DNA from: Euryodendron excelsum
Lineage: Eukaryota; Streptophyta; Magnoliopsida; Ericales; Pentaphylacaceae
DNA: 64,000 nucleotides
Reading direction: 5' to 3'
NCBI GenBank assembly: GCA_033060915.1
Contig: CM065394.1
Coordinates: 16,953,501 to 17,017,500, forward strand
The notes below the pieces were generated by a model, which ran no database searches, was not told the origin of the DNA, and saw nothing but the letters and a program-made list of their open reading frames with translations. Of the stretch, positions 19,950-32,828 are shown piece by piece; position 1 is the first letter of the stretch; every line of letters begins with the position of its first letter. The position numbers and the translations under genes were made by a program.

Positions 19950-22903
19950 TTTTGAATTCTTTCTTCCTAGAAGTAGCTGCTACTTGCAAGGAAAATATTG
20001 GAACTACTTTTTTCCCTCTCCAAGTAAATGAACCTGGTGTAGGTCTTGAACTTGTTGCTGGTTGTGATACTGATAGAGTTGGGTGTCCTGAACTTGTTAC
20101 TGCACTTGGCCTTGGGGGTCTTGAACTTGTTGCTGCCCTGAGCCTTGGGGCTCCTAAACTTGTTGGCCTTACTACTGTTGAATTTGCTTCCCTTAAAGCT
20201 GCTGCAGTTGCATTTTCTTCCCTTCTACTAGCTTGCCCTCTGGTTTTGTTCTTCCATCTTGGGGGGTGTTTCTTTTGATACTTCAGATTGGTTGTATTCT
20301 TGCAACTTCTAGAATTATGGCCCTAACTTCCACATTTACCACACGTGACTAAAGTGTTCTGCCTCCTAAACTTGTTAGGGTTGGGAGGTTCATTTTCATC
20401 TCTCCTTCTAGCTTTCTTAGGCTTCTCTGATTGTTTATGGAAGATAGGTGGCAGTGGTGGCTGAAATCCAGTTGTAAACCACATTGAAGGACCATTAATG
20501 GGAAGGATGATGTGCTCATAAATCTTTAGGTTTGTAGATGTCTAGTAGCACTCACTTACATAATCCTCTGGCATCTCACCTTTGAAAAATATTGCAGCCA
20601 CACCATGAGCACATGGAATGCCTTTCAAATCCCACTTTCTACAGGAGTAAGAATGATCATCCAAGTCAACTGCCCACTGCTCCCCATCTGAACAATGAAC
20701 TTCAAACTTAGGACCTCTAGACCATATTGGATTACAACCCCCAGATTCTAACTTCAACATCTCTAACTTCTTTAAAACTTTAGGATATATTTTGTCTTTA
20801 TGCTTTCTCATTAAGTCCCTCCTAATTGAATCCTTCTCATCAACAAAAGCCTAATTCTCTCAAACATTGTTATGATAGGTTTATCCCTTGCTTCCATAAT
20901 TAAAGAATTAAAAGACTCACACATATTGTTATGTAGAATATCACACTTAGAAAAAGTGCTAAAGTGTGACCTAGACCAAAATCTTGGTGGTTTGTCATCA
21001 AACCAGTTGAAGGCTTTTGCATCCAAGTTTTTCAGTTCAGTCATCACCTTCTCAAATCTTTGGACTGTTGATGCCTTAACAGCCTTCCACAATTTATCTT
21101 TTAATATCTGACCCTTATGCTCTTTCAAAAAGTTTGTGTATAAATGTTTTACACATTGTCTGTGCTCAACATTTGGTACCAGTTGTTAAAGTGATGGAAT
21201 GAGACCCTGCCATCAAACCAATAATAACAAATTGCTTACAAAATGTGCATCAACAGTATTACAAAACAAATTTAAAATTACATAAAACCATAAAAAATAA
21301 ATTACCTTTTGTTTGTCAGTTATGAAAGTCCATCCACGTTGATTTTGCATATCAAGGTCCTCTATTAATAATTGTATGAACCACAACCATGTTTTCTTAG
21401 TTTCACCCTCCACTACTGCATAAGCTATCGAAAAACTTTGGTTATTGGCATCAACGCCAACTGCTGCCAAAATTTGGCCATTGTTTGTACCTTTTAAGTG
21501 ACAACCATCTAGACCAACCAATGGTCTACAACCTGCTTTGAAACCCCTTTTGCAACCCCCAAGACACATGTATAACCTCTCAAAGATAGGTTACTAGGGG
21601 TCTTCAAAAGAAATTAACTTCATGATGACAGTTGTGTCAGGATTTGTCCTCCTTATTTCCTCACAGCAATCCCATAGCTTACTATATTGTTCCCTATTTG
21701 TCCCCATTATGTTCTCCATTGCTTTCCTTTTGGCCCTATAAAGTTGAGTCCTTGATGTCCCTACAACATAATCCTTTCTAATTGCCTCTTTGAAAGCTTG
21801 AATTGGCCACTGTGGGTTGGATCTGATGCTATCAACATATTTGTTTGCAAGCCACCTTGAGTTAACATGCTTATTTTGAAAACTTTTGCCACAGTTATAT
21901 TCATCTTTAAAGGTCTTCACTTGCAAAGTGCTTTCATTTTGCATCGTAGAAGCAAAGATCACCCAATTACAACCTTCCCTGCACACAACCCTTATCCTTG
22001 TTCGCTCATTCTTCACAAATGTTATGTATTTCCCATTCTTTATTGTATACTCTCTGATTGCAGCTCTGAATTCAATGGTTGAACTAAACAAAATTCCAAT
22101 TTTAAACTCCACCTTACCCATGTCTGTATAAGCATTAAATTGTGGATATCTTGGAGCTCTTTCTTCTTCATCAGAGGAGGTATAAATGTTGTGAAGCTCA
22201 TCACTTGATGCCACAACAGATTCAAGGAGGGCATCATCATCATCTACATCCACATCATTAGCATATTCATTATTTTGGTTATCATTGCCACCTGTTGTAA
22301 GTCCAACCCATTCAGCATCCCTGTCTATATTAACTTCAAATATATGATCATCATCATCATCGTCTGTTCCATAGTCACTATTAGAGAAATGATCATGATA
22401 AGAAGAATCATTAGTAGAACCATGTTCTTCAATATCAGTAGAATCATCTTGTTCTCCTATTTTTTCAATAACCACTTTAGGTTGACTACAATTAGGGATA
22501 TCAGAAGACCCCATTTGACTTTGCAAAAAATTTATAACATTGACATTTTCCAATTACACTTCAATAACATTGTTGGGAGGCATGTGCTCAAGCATTGTAA
22601 TAAGATCAGCATCAGTTGCAAGCAAGTGCAAACCATCCTCTAATTCCCTTCATGGAATTCTGTAGTAATAATTTACGAACCCCTAAAGTCTAATCTTTTT
22701 TACATACTCATTAAAGTCCATCAAACATAACTTATCAGGGTTACAATTGTTTACATAATCAATTTTCCCCTCATATAAACCTTACTTGGCATGTAAATAA
22801 ACTCACCACCATGGTAGATCTCAATACAAAAGTAATCATCTCCTACAATCCCAAGATGGTGGATCTCATAAGCATATACATTATGACCACATGTAGGGAC
22901 CAT
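19950..22903 (-). pseudogene. MURA-like MULE transposase gene (broken), one intron
   Basis: The transposase would cut and join the element at its TIRs. The likely ATG is at 22901-22903 (MVPTCGHNVYAYEIHHLGIV). After an acidic linker come the MuDR-type domain (FKIGILFSSTIEFRAAIREY, CNWVIFAS) and the MULE core. In the core, the first Asp is in GLDGCHLKG near 21500, the second in FITDKQK near 21310, and the Glu in VEHRQCVKHLYTNF near 21145. Next come a SWIM finger (YSCRKWDLKGIPCAHGVAAI) and a CCHC knuckle (CGKCGS, stop, GHNSRSCK). A GT-AG intron of 99 bp, phase 0, fits 21207-21305. In-frame stops and at least one frameshift near 22775 disable it. Confidence 0.92.
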
Positions 22904-23367
22904 TATCAAAGAAAAGCATCACAAACAAAACAACAAAACAATAGAAAACAAACAGAACAATAGAGAATCTCCATACCATTCGAGTTCCTCTTGCTACCAT
23001 GATCTGGGTCCTTGTTCATCTCCAATGTTTTGTCTAAAATTTGCAGTCTCATTATCTCTATAGTAGTTGGAATCAATGCAATATTAGGGCGTAGTTCTTG
23101 TCTAATTCGAGCGATTTGTGAGACTGTGAGGGCAGACGAGGGGGTTGGGCTTGGGTAAGAAATGGGGTGAAATTACCCCTTTAGGCCTGATTATATCTCA
23201 CGTGCAGTGCACGTACGTCATTGCCATCAAGAAAATAGACGGCATCTACCAGAAGGGCCACATTGAAGCATGACCCAAACTGTAAGGTGTTGATTGCCTA
23301 AATTAAAAGTACAAGGGGCAAAGTGGGACAAGAGGTATATTGTAAGGGTGAAAAGTGAATTTAACCC

Positions 23368-24579
23368 AAGTTAAAATAAAATGACACGGATGAGTGTGTG
23401 TCCAATGTGTGTCTGTGTCCCACACTTGTCAGGCACATGTACTTTACTCCCAGCAACATGTCGGTGCTTCATAGATTAGCTGTGAAATCTAAGACAATCT
23501 AGTTTTGATATCTAGACCTTATTCTTTTTATAATTTTCCATGGGTTTAAGCTTTATAACCTCAAAAGCAGATCAGTTAAATCCATTGGTTTAAGCTTTAT
23601 AACATCAGAACCAGGTCAATTTAATCCGGTTTCCAACCCCTAAACATCTTCAATTCTAAAACCTTGCCTTCTGATTATCAAAATCCTACCTACTTGTTAT
23701 AACCCTAAACTGGGAGATATCCTATCAACATTCCAACCACTAAAAGCCAGCTATACTCAGCCACAAAAGCCTCCTTTGACCTTTGTCCTACATGAAATTG
23801 GAGTTCACTATTTTTAGAAGTGTCTTCGTATTCAAACTACATTAGGTAGCTCGATAATTTGCTTGTTATGACTTGGTTATGAAATGGTATAGAGCCACAA
23901 GTTAATTTCAATATCATGCTAATTATGCCTTTATATATGAAATGAGGTTTACATTCTATAAAACATGGAGCTATTATTATTTATTACACCAGTGCTAACC
24001 CAGTATTTTTTGACAGGATGAAGCATATATAGTAGTTGATTGTTATAAGGTAAATTACATTTATCACCTCACCCTCCAAAGTTACTCCAAAATTTCAAGA
24101 ATGTCATTACATTAGATAAAAATTAGGCATGTGAATATCACATGACCTAATAACCAATTTATTCACCATTTTTCGATAATTTGTGCAACACTTCCTTCTT
24201 TCCATGGTTCACTCAAATTTCACTTTGGTCCTTAAAATCTTACTTCCAAGTTTGGATTTCTTTCTTTAAAAATATTCGATACCCTATTTGCATTACAAAA
24301 GCCGTCATCACCATGACCTCCATTTTCATTAAACAATGAAGTTATTGCCATCACTTCCGCCACCACCTCAATCACTGAAACTAATCACTCATCTATATTA
24401 TATATATTTTTTAAAACAAAATTTATCACCATAGCTTCTCTGAAAAAAATTCACTGATGCTATTACCTTCATTTACTCTCTCTCTATAAAATAAAACCTC
24501 ACTTTGCATTTCCTATTAACAAAATTGATTGTTATTATCATCTCTAATTGCTTGATTTATGTAATTGTATGGAAATTAT
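23368..24579. other. Spacer, no gene identified
   Basis: AT-rich DNA with GTGTGTCC-rich text near 23395-23450. That text resembles the left flank of the MULE (19080-19110), so it is the interrupted host sequence. Only short frames are present. Confidence 0.5.
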
Positions 24580-25191
24580 TATAATACCCCAAACCCAATA
24601 AAAGGAGGATAAGACAAACCTTTGGCAAGCATAACCCACTCCCAAGAAAGGTTACCCATGTATCCAAACACCCGCAATGAGCCCAAACCTCTGTAAATAG
24701 AGGCTTGTCCCTCGCTTTCTCTCTTCCCTCTTCTTTCCGTATCATAGTTATAAAAATCGAATCGAACCGGCCAATTGAACTGGTTTAACTGAGAATTGGA
24801 CTATGAACCGATGCAGTTAATTAATTTATTGAAAATGTATATGAACCGAATTGAATAAAACGAACCGGTTAATATTTTAAAAAATTAATGAACTAGTCGG
24901 ATTAGTGAACAGGCTGATTTTTAAAAAAAGTCAAAATATAAAAAATTTCACTAGATTTAAAACTATTTTTTTTTAAAAAATATGTCTTTTATGGTCTTTT
25001 GATGAAATATAGAATAAAAAAGTAAAAACTTTAAACGAAATACCAATAAGCAATAGTTTAAAAATATTAAATTGAAAAAAAGAAGAAGTTATTTTGAATG
25101 TTTTTATAATTATTTGTTTTTATATTTTTTTTAATATTTATCATTTATACTTATGTTAAGTTATTGTATAAAAAAGAGTATTTTTTAATCA

Positions 25192-25231
<40 letters not shown>

Positions 25232-28000
25232 ATTATTATTATTTTATTATATAATCAATTAAACCGATTAAATTACAATTAAACTAATAAACCGTTAAAC
25301 CGATAACTGAACTGGTTCAACCACCAATTCGGTTATGATATGCTCCATATTTTTCGTAATCTTTCTAGTTTCTACACTACTTGCGAGCGAAACGCCCTCC
25401 CACAGCACCATGGTTGCATCACCATCTCCACCATCAACCATCAGCACAACCTCCGGCCACCCTTTAGTTGCCGAAAACCATTCCGGCCGGCCACAATCTC
25501 GAGAAATACCTACAAATCGCACACAAAGCTCAAGATTTTCCTAGTTTATTCAAGAAGAAGGTTTTGGAGGTTTGTTTGGGGAAGATTTAGAAGCTTTTAA
25601 TCAGTAAGAATCTCTCTTAGAAGCTATAGCTTATAGGTTTCCGAATTTGCATGCAGAGAGCATATCTCTTGGCTTATCCTACTTTAGCTGCTTTGTTTCA
25701 GTTTCATGCCGCAATTTGGGTCTAAGGTCTTTACATGTGGGTAAATCACTGATTTGATGGTTGGTTTGAAGTTTGGGTAAAAACTAGGGTTTTACATGTA
25801 AGGTGCAACTGGGCTTTTGGTGCTAGGGAATTTATATATTGGAATTGACTTGGTGAATGATTTATTGGGTATGTGCAAGTCTTGAAAATGAGTTTTGAGG
25901 AATTTTATAAATAGTTTTCGGGTTGTGTTGTTTAATTGGATGATTTGTTGGAAAATGGAATTTTTGGATTCTTTTGTGTGTGAATGGATGTATGTATATA
26001 TATGTCTTGTTGGGTGCGAAAGAATGGGGTGATTTGTGTTGAGTGTAGGTTACGAGTTGTGAAGTTTGTATTAGTTTTCGATGTTTAAAGAATGCATGTA
26101 TTGATGAATTGTGTTGATGATTCATGAGGTTTTCATACTTTTTAAATGGTATTGTGGAGTTTTAAAGTTCGTTTGGGTTTGAATTTGGGTGTATGTGTCC
26201 TGTTGTACTAGTAATGTTCAACTTTCAGCTGATGGTGAGCCTTTTCCAGGTCATTTGCTCAAGCGGCGGAATGATCACTCGAGCCTGACCATTCCATTTG
26301 TTGCCATTCAAGGTTGCTCAACAATCCCTTGAGTGAAGCCCATTCGAGTGTGTCTTGCATGACAGATGCTTGAGCGAGGTCCACTCAAGCAAATTCTTGG
26401 TTGCTTGAGCGACTTTTGGCATTTTTTGCCTTGTTTTTTGGGATGGGAGGTTTTTAAGAGGAACTTTTTTGACCATTTTTTCCCTTGAATTTCATGCTTA
26501 GTCTCCACCATTTGGGTCTTACAAACTTCTTGGGTCTGAGCGAATTGAGAGTTTTGGCATTTGTTGCCTTGCTGTCGGGGAGGTTCTTAAGATGAACTCT
26601 TATCTGGGTTTCGACCCTTTTTCCCTTGCATTTCATACTGGGTGAAGTTCGGAGGAGGCGTATCTGGCCCCACTTGAAAGTTAATTCGTATTAGTCGCAA
26701 CTTGCTCATTTTGTATCAATCTTTGGAGGTGAGTACACTATGCCATGATGACTAAAACCCTTCAATAAAATTTTGGAATTTGGTTTCTGGATTTGTGATT
26801 TTGGTTTATACAAATGGTTGAATTTTTTACCAGTTTGTGAGAAGGTTTCTTGTTCATTATAGAAGTTGCTTTTAAACTTGCTGGGGTCATAAACAATTTA
26901 CATGTAAATGAATGCACAGATAATGATGTTTTGAAATGACTTTGTGTCATTATGATTCAAGAGTTTTAATTATCAATGTTTATATAAAGCTTACACCTGA
27001 TGATAGTCTTGGGGCCACGAGGGTCTACATGTTTAGGGCTATGGGAGCCGATATGTAAAAAGGGCTTTGGGAGTCCATAGGTTAATGGGCCACTAATGGC
27101 CAATATGCCACGATGTTATGAGCCTGATTTGGCTAGATATGTTCGTAGGTCACAGTGCCGTGAGCATCTAGCTCGTGAGTTTGGCACGACTCCGTGGCTG
27201 TGTTGGTATTGAGTGGGATGCAACTATGTGATTGACAAATATAAGAAATGATTGAGATGTGATACATTTTATTGAAATGGATACTTGATTTGTGATGAAT
27301 ATTTGAGACATGGCATATGTTTGGACATGATTAAACCCATTGTAGCTGATACACTGTGAAAAGTCTTGAAACTGATCATTCTGAAAAATAAACAATAAGA
27401 CAAATGTTCCTTTACGTTTTCAAACTTGTTTATGGATCTTAGTAATGACCCCAAATAAAGTCTCAAGTTTTATTGTCCAGGTATGTATATACACTCATTG
27501 GGCTCGAGCTCATTCCTCTTTTATTATCTTTTTATACTTCCAGGTTTTGTAACGTGGTTTCCCTTGACATAGAAGATGGAGATTGTAGTCTAGAGGTGGA
27601 AGATCTCCATAGTATTTCATCCTTGGTAATTTGGTTATAACCATACCCTGTGGATATGGTTAGGAAAATTTTCATAAGAACCTTGTTATGTTTTGATGTG
27701 TGCAATGAGATAATTTTGGTAAGTATGATTGCGTTATAGTTATTTGTGGGTTAAGGTTGAGTCTCCTGTGATGTATTTCAAATTTTTAGGAGTTGGTAAC
27801 AACCTTGATTACAGTGGATTTCCTAGAACATGGTCTGACTTGATCGATTTGGTGATTGATGAATGGAGGGATTTCATCATATGGAATTAGGTTGTGTGCA
27901 TACATGGATTTTGTACGATGATTCTGTGAGCAGGTGCGTAGTTGTGCTTGAGGTTTGCCCACATGATGGGATTCGACTTGTCGGGATTTGGGTTGTCACA
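24580..28000 (+). mobile_element. Solo LTR of a chromovirus (Tekay/Del-like) gypsy element
   Basis: Starts TATAATACCCC (usual TGTAAYACCCC with a G-to-A change) and ends GGGTTGTCACA. It is flanked by the 5-bp duplication ATTAT at 24575-24579 and 28001-28005. A TATA-like TGTAAATA is near 24690. No coding region is present. The terminal motifs and text such as CACTCATTGGGCTCGAGCTC near 27500 fit Tekay/Del-type LTRs from memory. The MITE-like insert at 24744-25337 lies inside. A cluster of GCTTGAGCGA, CACTCGAGC and CACTCAAGC phrases is at 26256-26414. Confidence 0.8.
24744..25337. mobile_element. MITE-like AT-rich insert with AACCGG/CCGGTT-rich ends
   Basis: The left end reads CGAACCGGCCAATTGAACTGG. 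The complement of the right end reads CGAATTGGTGGTTGAACCAGT, an imperfect inverted repeat. The middle is very AT-rich and non-coding. No clear target duplication was found. Confidence 0.5.
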
Positions 28001-28194
28001 ATTATTGATGGAGGTTGATATTAAAGTTTCACCGAAAGTTTTGGGCTACGATTGGCACAATTGAAATTTCAAGGACCAAACTGAAATTCTGGTAACTCCC
28101 CTGGTGAATCGCGCGTTGGAGTGCGGATTTATGAATTCATGGTGAATTCGGGCCAAATTCGGGAACTATTTTTGTTCAGTTTGCGAATTGCATA

Positions 28195-28325
28195 GGAATT
28201 ATACTTTAAGCCACTTATGATCTTGCAAGATGATTCAGCATCACGGATAGAGGTTTGAACCTGGGCAGGGCAAGTGGCAAGAGGGTCAATTAAACCACTG
28301 AACTATAGGTGTATATGTGGAATGT
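28195..28325 (-). mobile_element. tRNA-derived SINE-like sequence
   Basis: On the minus strand an A-box-like TAGTTCAGTGG is followed about 45 bp later by a B-box GGTTCAAACCT. This is the spacing and order of an internal Pol III promoter of plant tRNA-derived SINEs. No tRNA cloverleaf is evident and the tail end is not clear. Confidence 0.45.
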
Positions 28326-28823
28326 CTCTCTCTTTTGTTTTATTTTATTCAGTTTTTCTGTGTTTTTTGGATGCAATTAGTCATACATAGAACTGAAGCA
28401 TAAGATTGAAACTCCCTAAATACATATATAAAAATGTTACATATTTATAAATTTACTTCAAAATATTTATAAGTACATATCTATCTATAGACGCTCTGGA
28501 GGCGCTCTCATTCTCAATTCTTTTGATGAAGGACTCGTTTGCGCTCCCGCAGCATGAATTGGTGACTTAGGTCACAATCATGTGCCTAAATTTTGTTTTA
28601 TTTAAGAATAATTATTGACAAAGTGGCAGCATTGAAATTATGGTGTGACTTAAAGTTTACATTATTACAATTTAAGATGAGGGACCACAATTAAATTTTG
28701 GTATAGCTTGGAGAGTGATAAATATAATTTACCTATTGATATTTTGTTAGAGAGATGATTAGTGATGTATTTGCCAAGGTTTTAGAAAAGGGCAATCTTT
28801 CATGGTATGAAAAAACTGGACAT

Positions 28824-29150
28824 GAGATATGTTTGTGCTGTCTGTAGGATAGGGAAAAAAATCTAGTGGTCAGGTAGTACTGAATATTCGGTGGTAATCC
28901 GTATTAAATGGTGACATGTGGTGTGTGAATACACCAGCAACCTGAGTTTGTGGAGTAGTGGAGAGATTTTTAAGGAAAAATATTACTCGGCAAAATTTAA
29001 TAGAATGTTATTTTAAAAATCTCTCCATTACTTCACAAACTTAGGTTGTTGATGTATACGCACACAACGTGTCACTATTTGATAGGGATTATCACTGAGT
29101 ACTCAGTACTACTTGATTACTGAACTATTTCCTGTAGCATAGACACCAAC
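28824..29150. mobile_element. Fold-back MITE with about 130-bp inverted repeats
   Basis: The two arms align along almost the whole element and leave only about 40 bp of loop around 28975-29020. Arm phrases include GTAGTACTGA and GGAGAGATTTTTAA. Direct 9-bp repeats ACTGGACAT lie at 28815-28823 and 29151-29159, consistent with a MULE-type target duplication. A few bases at the left end do not pair. Confidence 0.8.
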
Positions 29151-29159
29151 ACTGGACAT

Positions 29160-30728
29160 ATATGTGACATGACATATACATGCTGACACAATGAATCTAG
29201 AAATTTAGGGCACATGGACACTGCAAGGGCGTGGATGTTTTAAGAAACTCTATACCTAAATTAGTTATCTAACTATTTATATTTGCAATTGCAAAACATG
29301 GAGGATGGAGCTCCAGACATAATGCACACTAGCTTTCGTAGTACAACTTTTTTCTAATCTTTATTATTCCGTCTTCTCTTATATTAAGTGTCCATTGTGT
29401 TGCTCATATGAATATATATATAATGTAAGTGGCATTTTCCAAGAAGGTTGCATTTGCCAAACACCTTCATTTTAGGTTTACTGGGCAATCCAATCAAAGA
29501 GAGGACAGAGAAGATGCATGTTAGACCTTGCATGTTAGAGATATCGTTGGATTCTAATATGAAATTTCGGGCATGCGATGCTCCAATAGGTTTTATTTTT
29601 CCAATGGATTAGGACATGCATTTGAAGGCATGCATGATCAACCTTAAAATAAATGACTACACAGCCAGTCCAACAAAACTGGATCAATACAAGCCAACTG
29701 GCTAGGCAGCATAGGCTGCTAAAACGTTGTATTAAAGGGAAATCCTTTGCAAGACTCAAATTCTCCCATGCTGGTGTGACGCAATGGGACTGCCAGTTTG
29801 GTTACATACAGAGATGGATTTGGGATCACAGTCACCACAATTTTGGCAATTTAGCTAACACGTGACAGATTGGTATAGCATAAGATGATTGCTTATTATA
29901 TTGTGTACTTTTGTTTTTGTGGAATTTAAGACACATTTGGGGTGTAAGTTGCATTCCAAGAATGTGGACATTTTTTCAATAGGATATTTGTGGTATAGGT
30001 CAAGTTGGGGAATGTCCGAGAATTCAGCATTTGACACTTGTTTGTGCTCGTGTTTGAGGGTAAGTGCTTAGAGATTACAAAGGTTAGAGGGGATGACACT
30101 GTCTATGGAAAGTGCTTACTAGGGCTGCAAATTTGAGTGAGCTAACCCGAGGCCTGGTTTGTCCAATGGTGACGAGCTATACACTGGGGGTTGGCCTGTA
30201 ACTTGTCCATGCCCCTTGAGAGAAACCTGGATGGATGTGGGACTGGCCGCCAGGTCTCCAATGCCATTGCTTAGATAACCATAGACTTTTTGATTGGTGT
30301 AACCAGTAAACAACTGAATGAAGATTGGCTTACTGATCAGAGTAATGGAAAAATTTTCTCCATTGGCAACTCGAAATGGTTTATAACAATTTTCCCAATG
30401 AGAAGATGGAAGGATGGCTGGATTTGTGATGGATGAAGCAGCTCTAGTATAAAAAAGGCAATTCTGGAATGGGTTTGTCATATTTACTGGAAGAACATGA
30501 GCTACTATTTGTATAAAGTAGAATATTATGGTGAGTCTTGTGAAATATCTGTTACCAGCCTACCTTTTCTTAACCCGTATAAGGCTTTTACCAAACCTTC
30601 TTCATTCCCTATCCCTAAAGTCATCCGTTAGGTTTTCTCTACTCCAAAACCCACCAGTGTCAAAGAATATATCCAAGCCTCTTGTTTAGATCAGTATTTA
30701 ATTCCAGCCTCTGAAGCAAAAATAAGTG
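29160..30728. other. Unassigned region
   Basis: Several frames of 60-120 codons occur on both strands, for example the minus strand at 30119-30481. They overlap each other and none has a recognisable domain. No terminal repeats were found. Confidence 0.45.
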
Positions 30729-30848
30729 GTCACACTTACTCTTCCTGACGATTTTTCTCGACAATGGTTGATGCAAGGATTCACTCATCTGCATTTTGGT
30801 GCTATCCGTATTGCACAAATCTCAAACCAGTTTAATCTACAGAGCTGA
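30729..30848 (+). pseudogene. Viral movement-protein-like fragment (endogenous pararetrovirus-type), broken
   Basis: A 40-codon open stretch includes TLTLPDDFSRQW and QGFTHLHFGAIRIA, then ends at TGA. The aromatic/His core resembles the movement-protein domain of plant pararetroviruses and of related sequences scattered in plant genomes. It is a short isolated fragment without a recognisable capsid, protease or RT gene nearby. The frame breaks on both sides. It could instead be a host-derived homologue of that domain. The family call is from memory of the motif only. Confidence 0.4.
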
Positions 30849-31921
30849 GGTCTAGTCAAGGTTAACCATTACGTTCAAAATAAACCTCAAGGCACCAACT
30901 CTGCTCATTTAGATCCTAACTGAAAAGTGAATTCAATTTTTTCTAAGCATAGGATTTCTGATGTGAAGGATCCACGCATGGTGGCAGTCACAGAGCATAA
31001 TTTCCAAATGCTAAAAGTTGGAGAAGCTGATGGGTTGAAAGTTAGACGTAGGAAAACAAAAAACAAAGGTTTAAGTTTTCATGGCTCTAATATTTTATAC
31101 TAGCTAAAGTAGTAGTCGCTTTCTTGTTCTTATCATTGTCATAACATATTATAAAGTTGAGTAAATTGTGTGACAAAGCTATGAATGTGAAATCAAAGAA
31201 CTTGAAGGATGAACAGAATGATAAAATTAATTTTTGCTTTGTCCCTCCTTGCAGGTGACTGGAATTGGTGCAGCTAGTGGAGATGAAGATGTTGGGAGCG
31301 CCCATCAATCAGTGTGGTTGAATTCTTCTACTCTCTTTGCTTCTTTTTTTGGTTATATTAGAGTCAAATGATGCAGGCTTTGGCCATCATGTTTAGTTCT
31401 TTTGCTTTTGGCATTGAGAACTGATAAGGTTTTATTTTATTTATTTATTTATCAAAGCAATGAATCCAAAGGACATTAGAAGATGAAATAAGTTTCCTGT
31501 ATAGATGGTTGTGTGTGTCTTTATTTATGCTGGATACTGGCAATTTTATTTATCTCTGGTTGCTGTGGAATGAGGAGATCTGGATCTTACCACTAGGTGG
31601 AGATGAACGATCTATGTTGCAATATATTGAATGTTATTGTCTTCTTTCTCCTCCATCAAATAGAGGCTTAGTTTATTCTAACATTGGTCATCATGGGATG
31701 ATCTCTTGTATTTTAGGGTTGCAGTTAGATATGTTTGTTGAATTATGTAACAAAGGATGCTTTGGAATCTACATCTTGGCACTCTACTGGGTGCCTTGGA
31801 ACGGGCATCGTCTGCCTTTTAGCATCTAATAACGTGTGGTGTCCTTAATTCTGAGTGCTTGCAAAACTAGAGGTTCATTTAAAAAGCTGAGCAAACTAGT
31901 TATCCTCAAGTATGTGTCTAT

Positions 31922-31960
<39 letters not shown>

Positions 31961-32165
31961 GATGTTGTTTCTGCAGAATGCTTAACATACTCTGCATCTA
32001 CAGAGCTATATGGATGTGCGAGAGGATATAAGCGAATAAATCTCACTTCCATGTTATGAGAGGCAGTTCGTTTGAATATTTGCATCTTCATAACACATTC
32101 AATATGAGATGGTAAGGGAGTTGAAAAAGAGTCGGGCTATCTGAAGCAAACGCGAAGTGGTGATA
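30849..32165. other. Unassigned region with possible exon scraps and a TA repeat
   Basis: 30954-31100 reads openly on the plus strand (DVKDPRMVAVTEHNFQMLKV). A pyrimidine tract plus AG precedes GTGACTGGAATTGG near 31257. These could be decayed gene or element exons, but no family is recognised. 31509-31829 is open for 106 codons without a known domain. A TA dinucleotide run is at about 31935-31960. Confidence 0.35.
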
Positions 32166-32330
32166 TGCTGATTACTCTCTTCCCTAAATCTTCCTGTCAA
32201 GCAATCAAAACTTGGAAAAACGTTAAAAGTTAGAAGAAAAATAGCATGTGCTGATTACTCTCCTCTAAATCTTCCTGTCAAGCAAACAAAACTTGGAAAA
32301 AGGTTAAACTTATAAGAAAAATAGCAGATG
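32166..32330. repeat. 83-bp tandem duplication
   Basis: TGCTGATTACTCTC-type starts lie at 32166 and 32249, and the two units are near-identical through AGAAAAATAGCA. Confidence 0.88.
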
Positions 32331-32516
32331 GGTTTTACAGATGATGCTAGTGAAAATACAATAAATCTTTAAACTAGGATCTTAGTCCAAAACTTTTGCC
32401 TGTTTATGGTTTCAAGGGGGTTATTATGTACTTTGCCGCGGGCTCCCTTCAGTCCAATAGGTGGGCGAAGTAGACAGAAGGAATCGCTCCCACATCATGC
32501 ACCTGGCTATAAACTC

Positions 32517-32744
32517 AGTGTCTAACTTGTCTTCTCAGTGAATGTAGTGACTCTTTATCTCCATACCTTTCGGAACATACTACGCACAACCAAATGCATG
32601 AGATGGCAGCTCAAACCGTTCCTCGGCCTTAGTGTCTAACTTGTCTTCTAAGTGAATGTAGTGACTCTTTATCTCCATACCTTTCGGAACATACTACGCA
32701 CAACCAAATGCATGAGATGGCAACTCAAACCGTTCCTCGGCCCT
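32517..32744. repeat. 114-bp tandem duplication, nearly identical copies
   Basis: AGTGTCTAACTTGTCTTCT starts at 32517 and 32631. The two units differ at only a few positions by eye, which suggests a recent duplication. Confidence 0.92.
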
Positions 32745-32791
32745 CGTTATTGGACCGAAAGGAGCTCTTTAGCTCCAACATATATTACATG

Positions 32792-32824
<33 letters not shown>
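32792..32824. repeat. CT microsatellite
   Basis: Uninterrupted CT dinucleotides. Confidence 0.95.

Positions 32825-32828
<4 letters not shown>

Larger units (their letters stand above)
19133..23367 (-). mobile_element. Full-length MULE with 163-bp TIRs and perfect 9-bp TSD
   Basis: The left TIR 19133-19295 and right TIR 23205-23367 are equal in length and align closely; both begin GGGTTAAATTCACTTTTCAC read inward. The 9-bp duplication AAGTTAAAA is at 19124-19132 and 23368-23376 without mismatch. The interior encodes a minus-strand transposase. All boundary features agree, so the element is physically complete. Its gene is not. Confidence 0.93.

Noticed and set aside
25335..25600. Short overlapping frames with a hydrophobic start
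   Set aside because: They lie inside the solo LTR and MITE edge with no domain; the LTR boundaries explain the sequence.
31509..31829. 106-codon open frame as a host gene
   Set aside because: Trp/Cys-rich, no recognisable domain or splice context; kept only as unassigned sequence.
32480..32514. Plant snRNA-type promoter (TCCCACATC then TATAAA)
   Set aside because: Spacing is only about 10 bp, not the longer spacing of U-snRNA genes, and no snRNA-like sequence follows.
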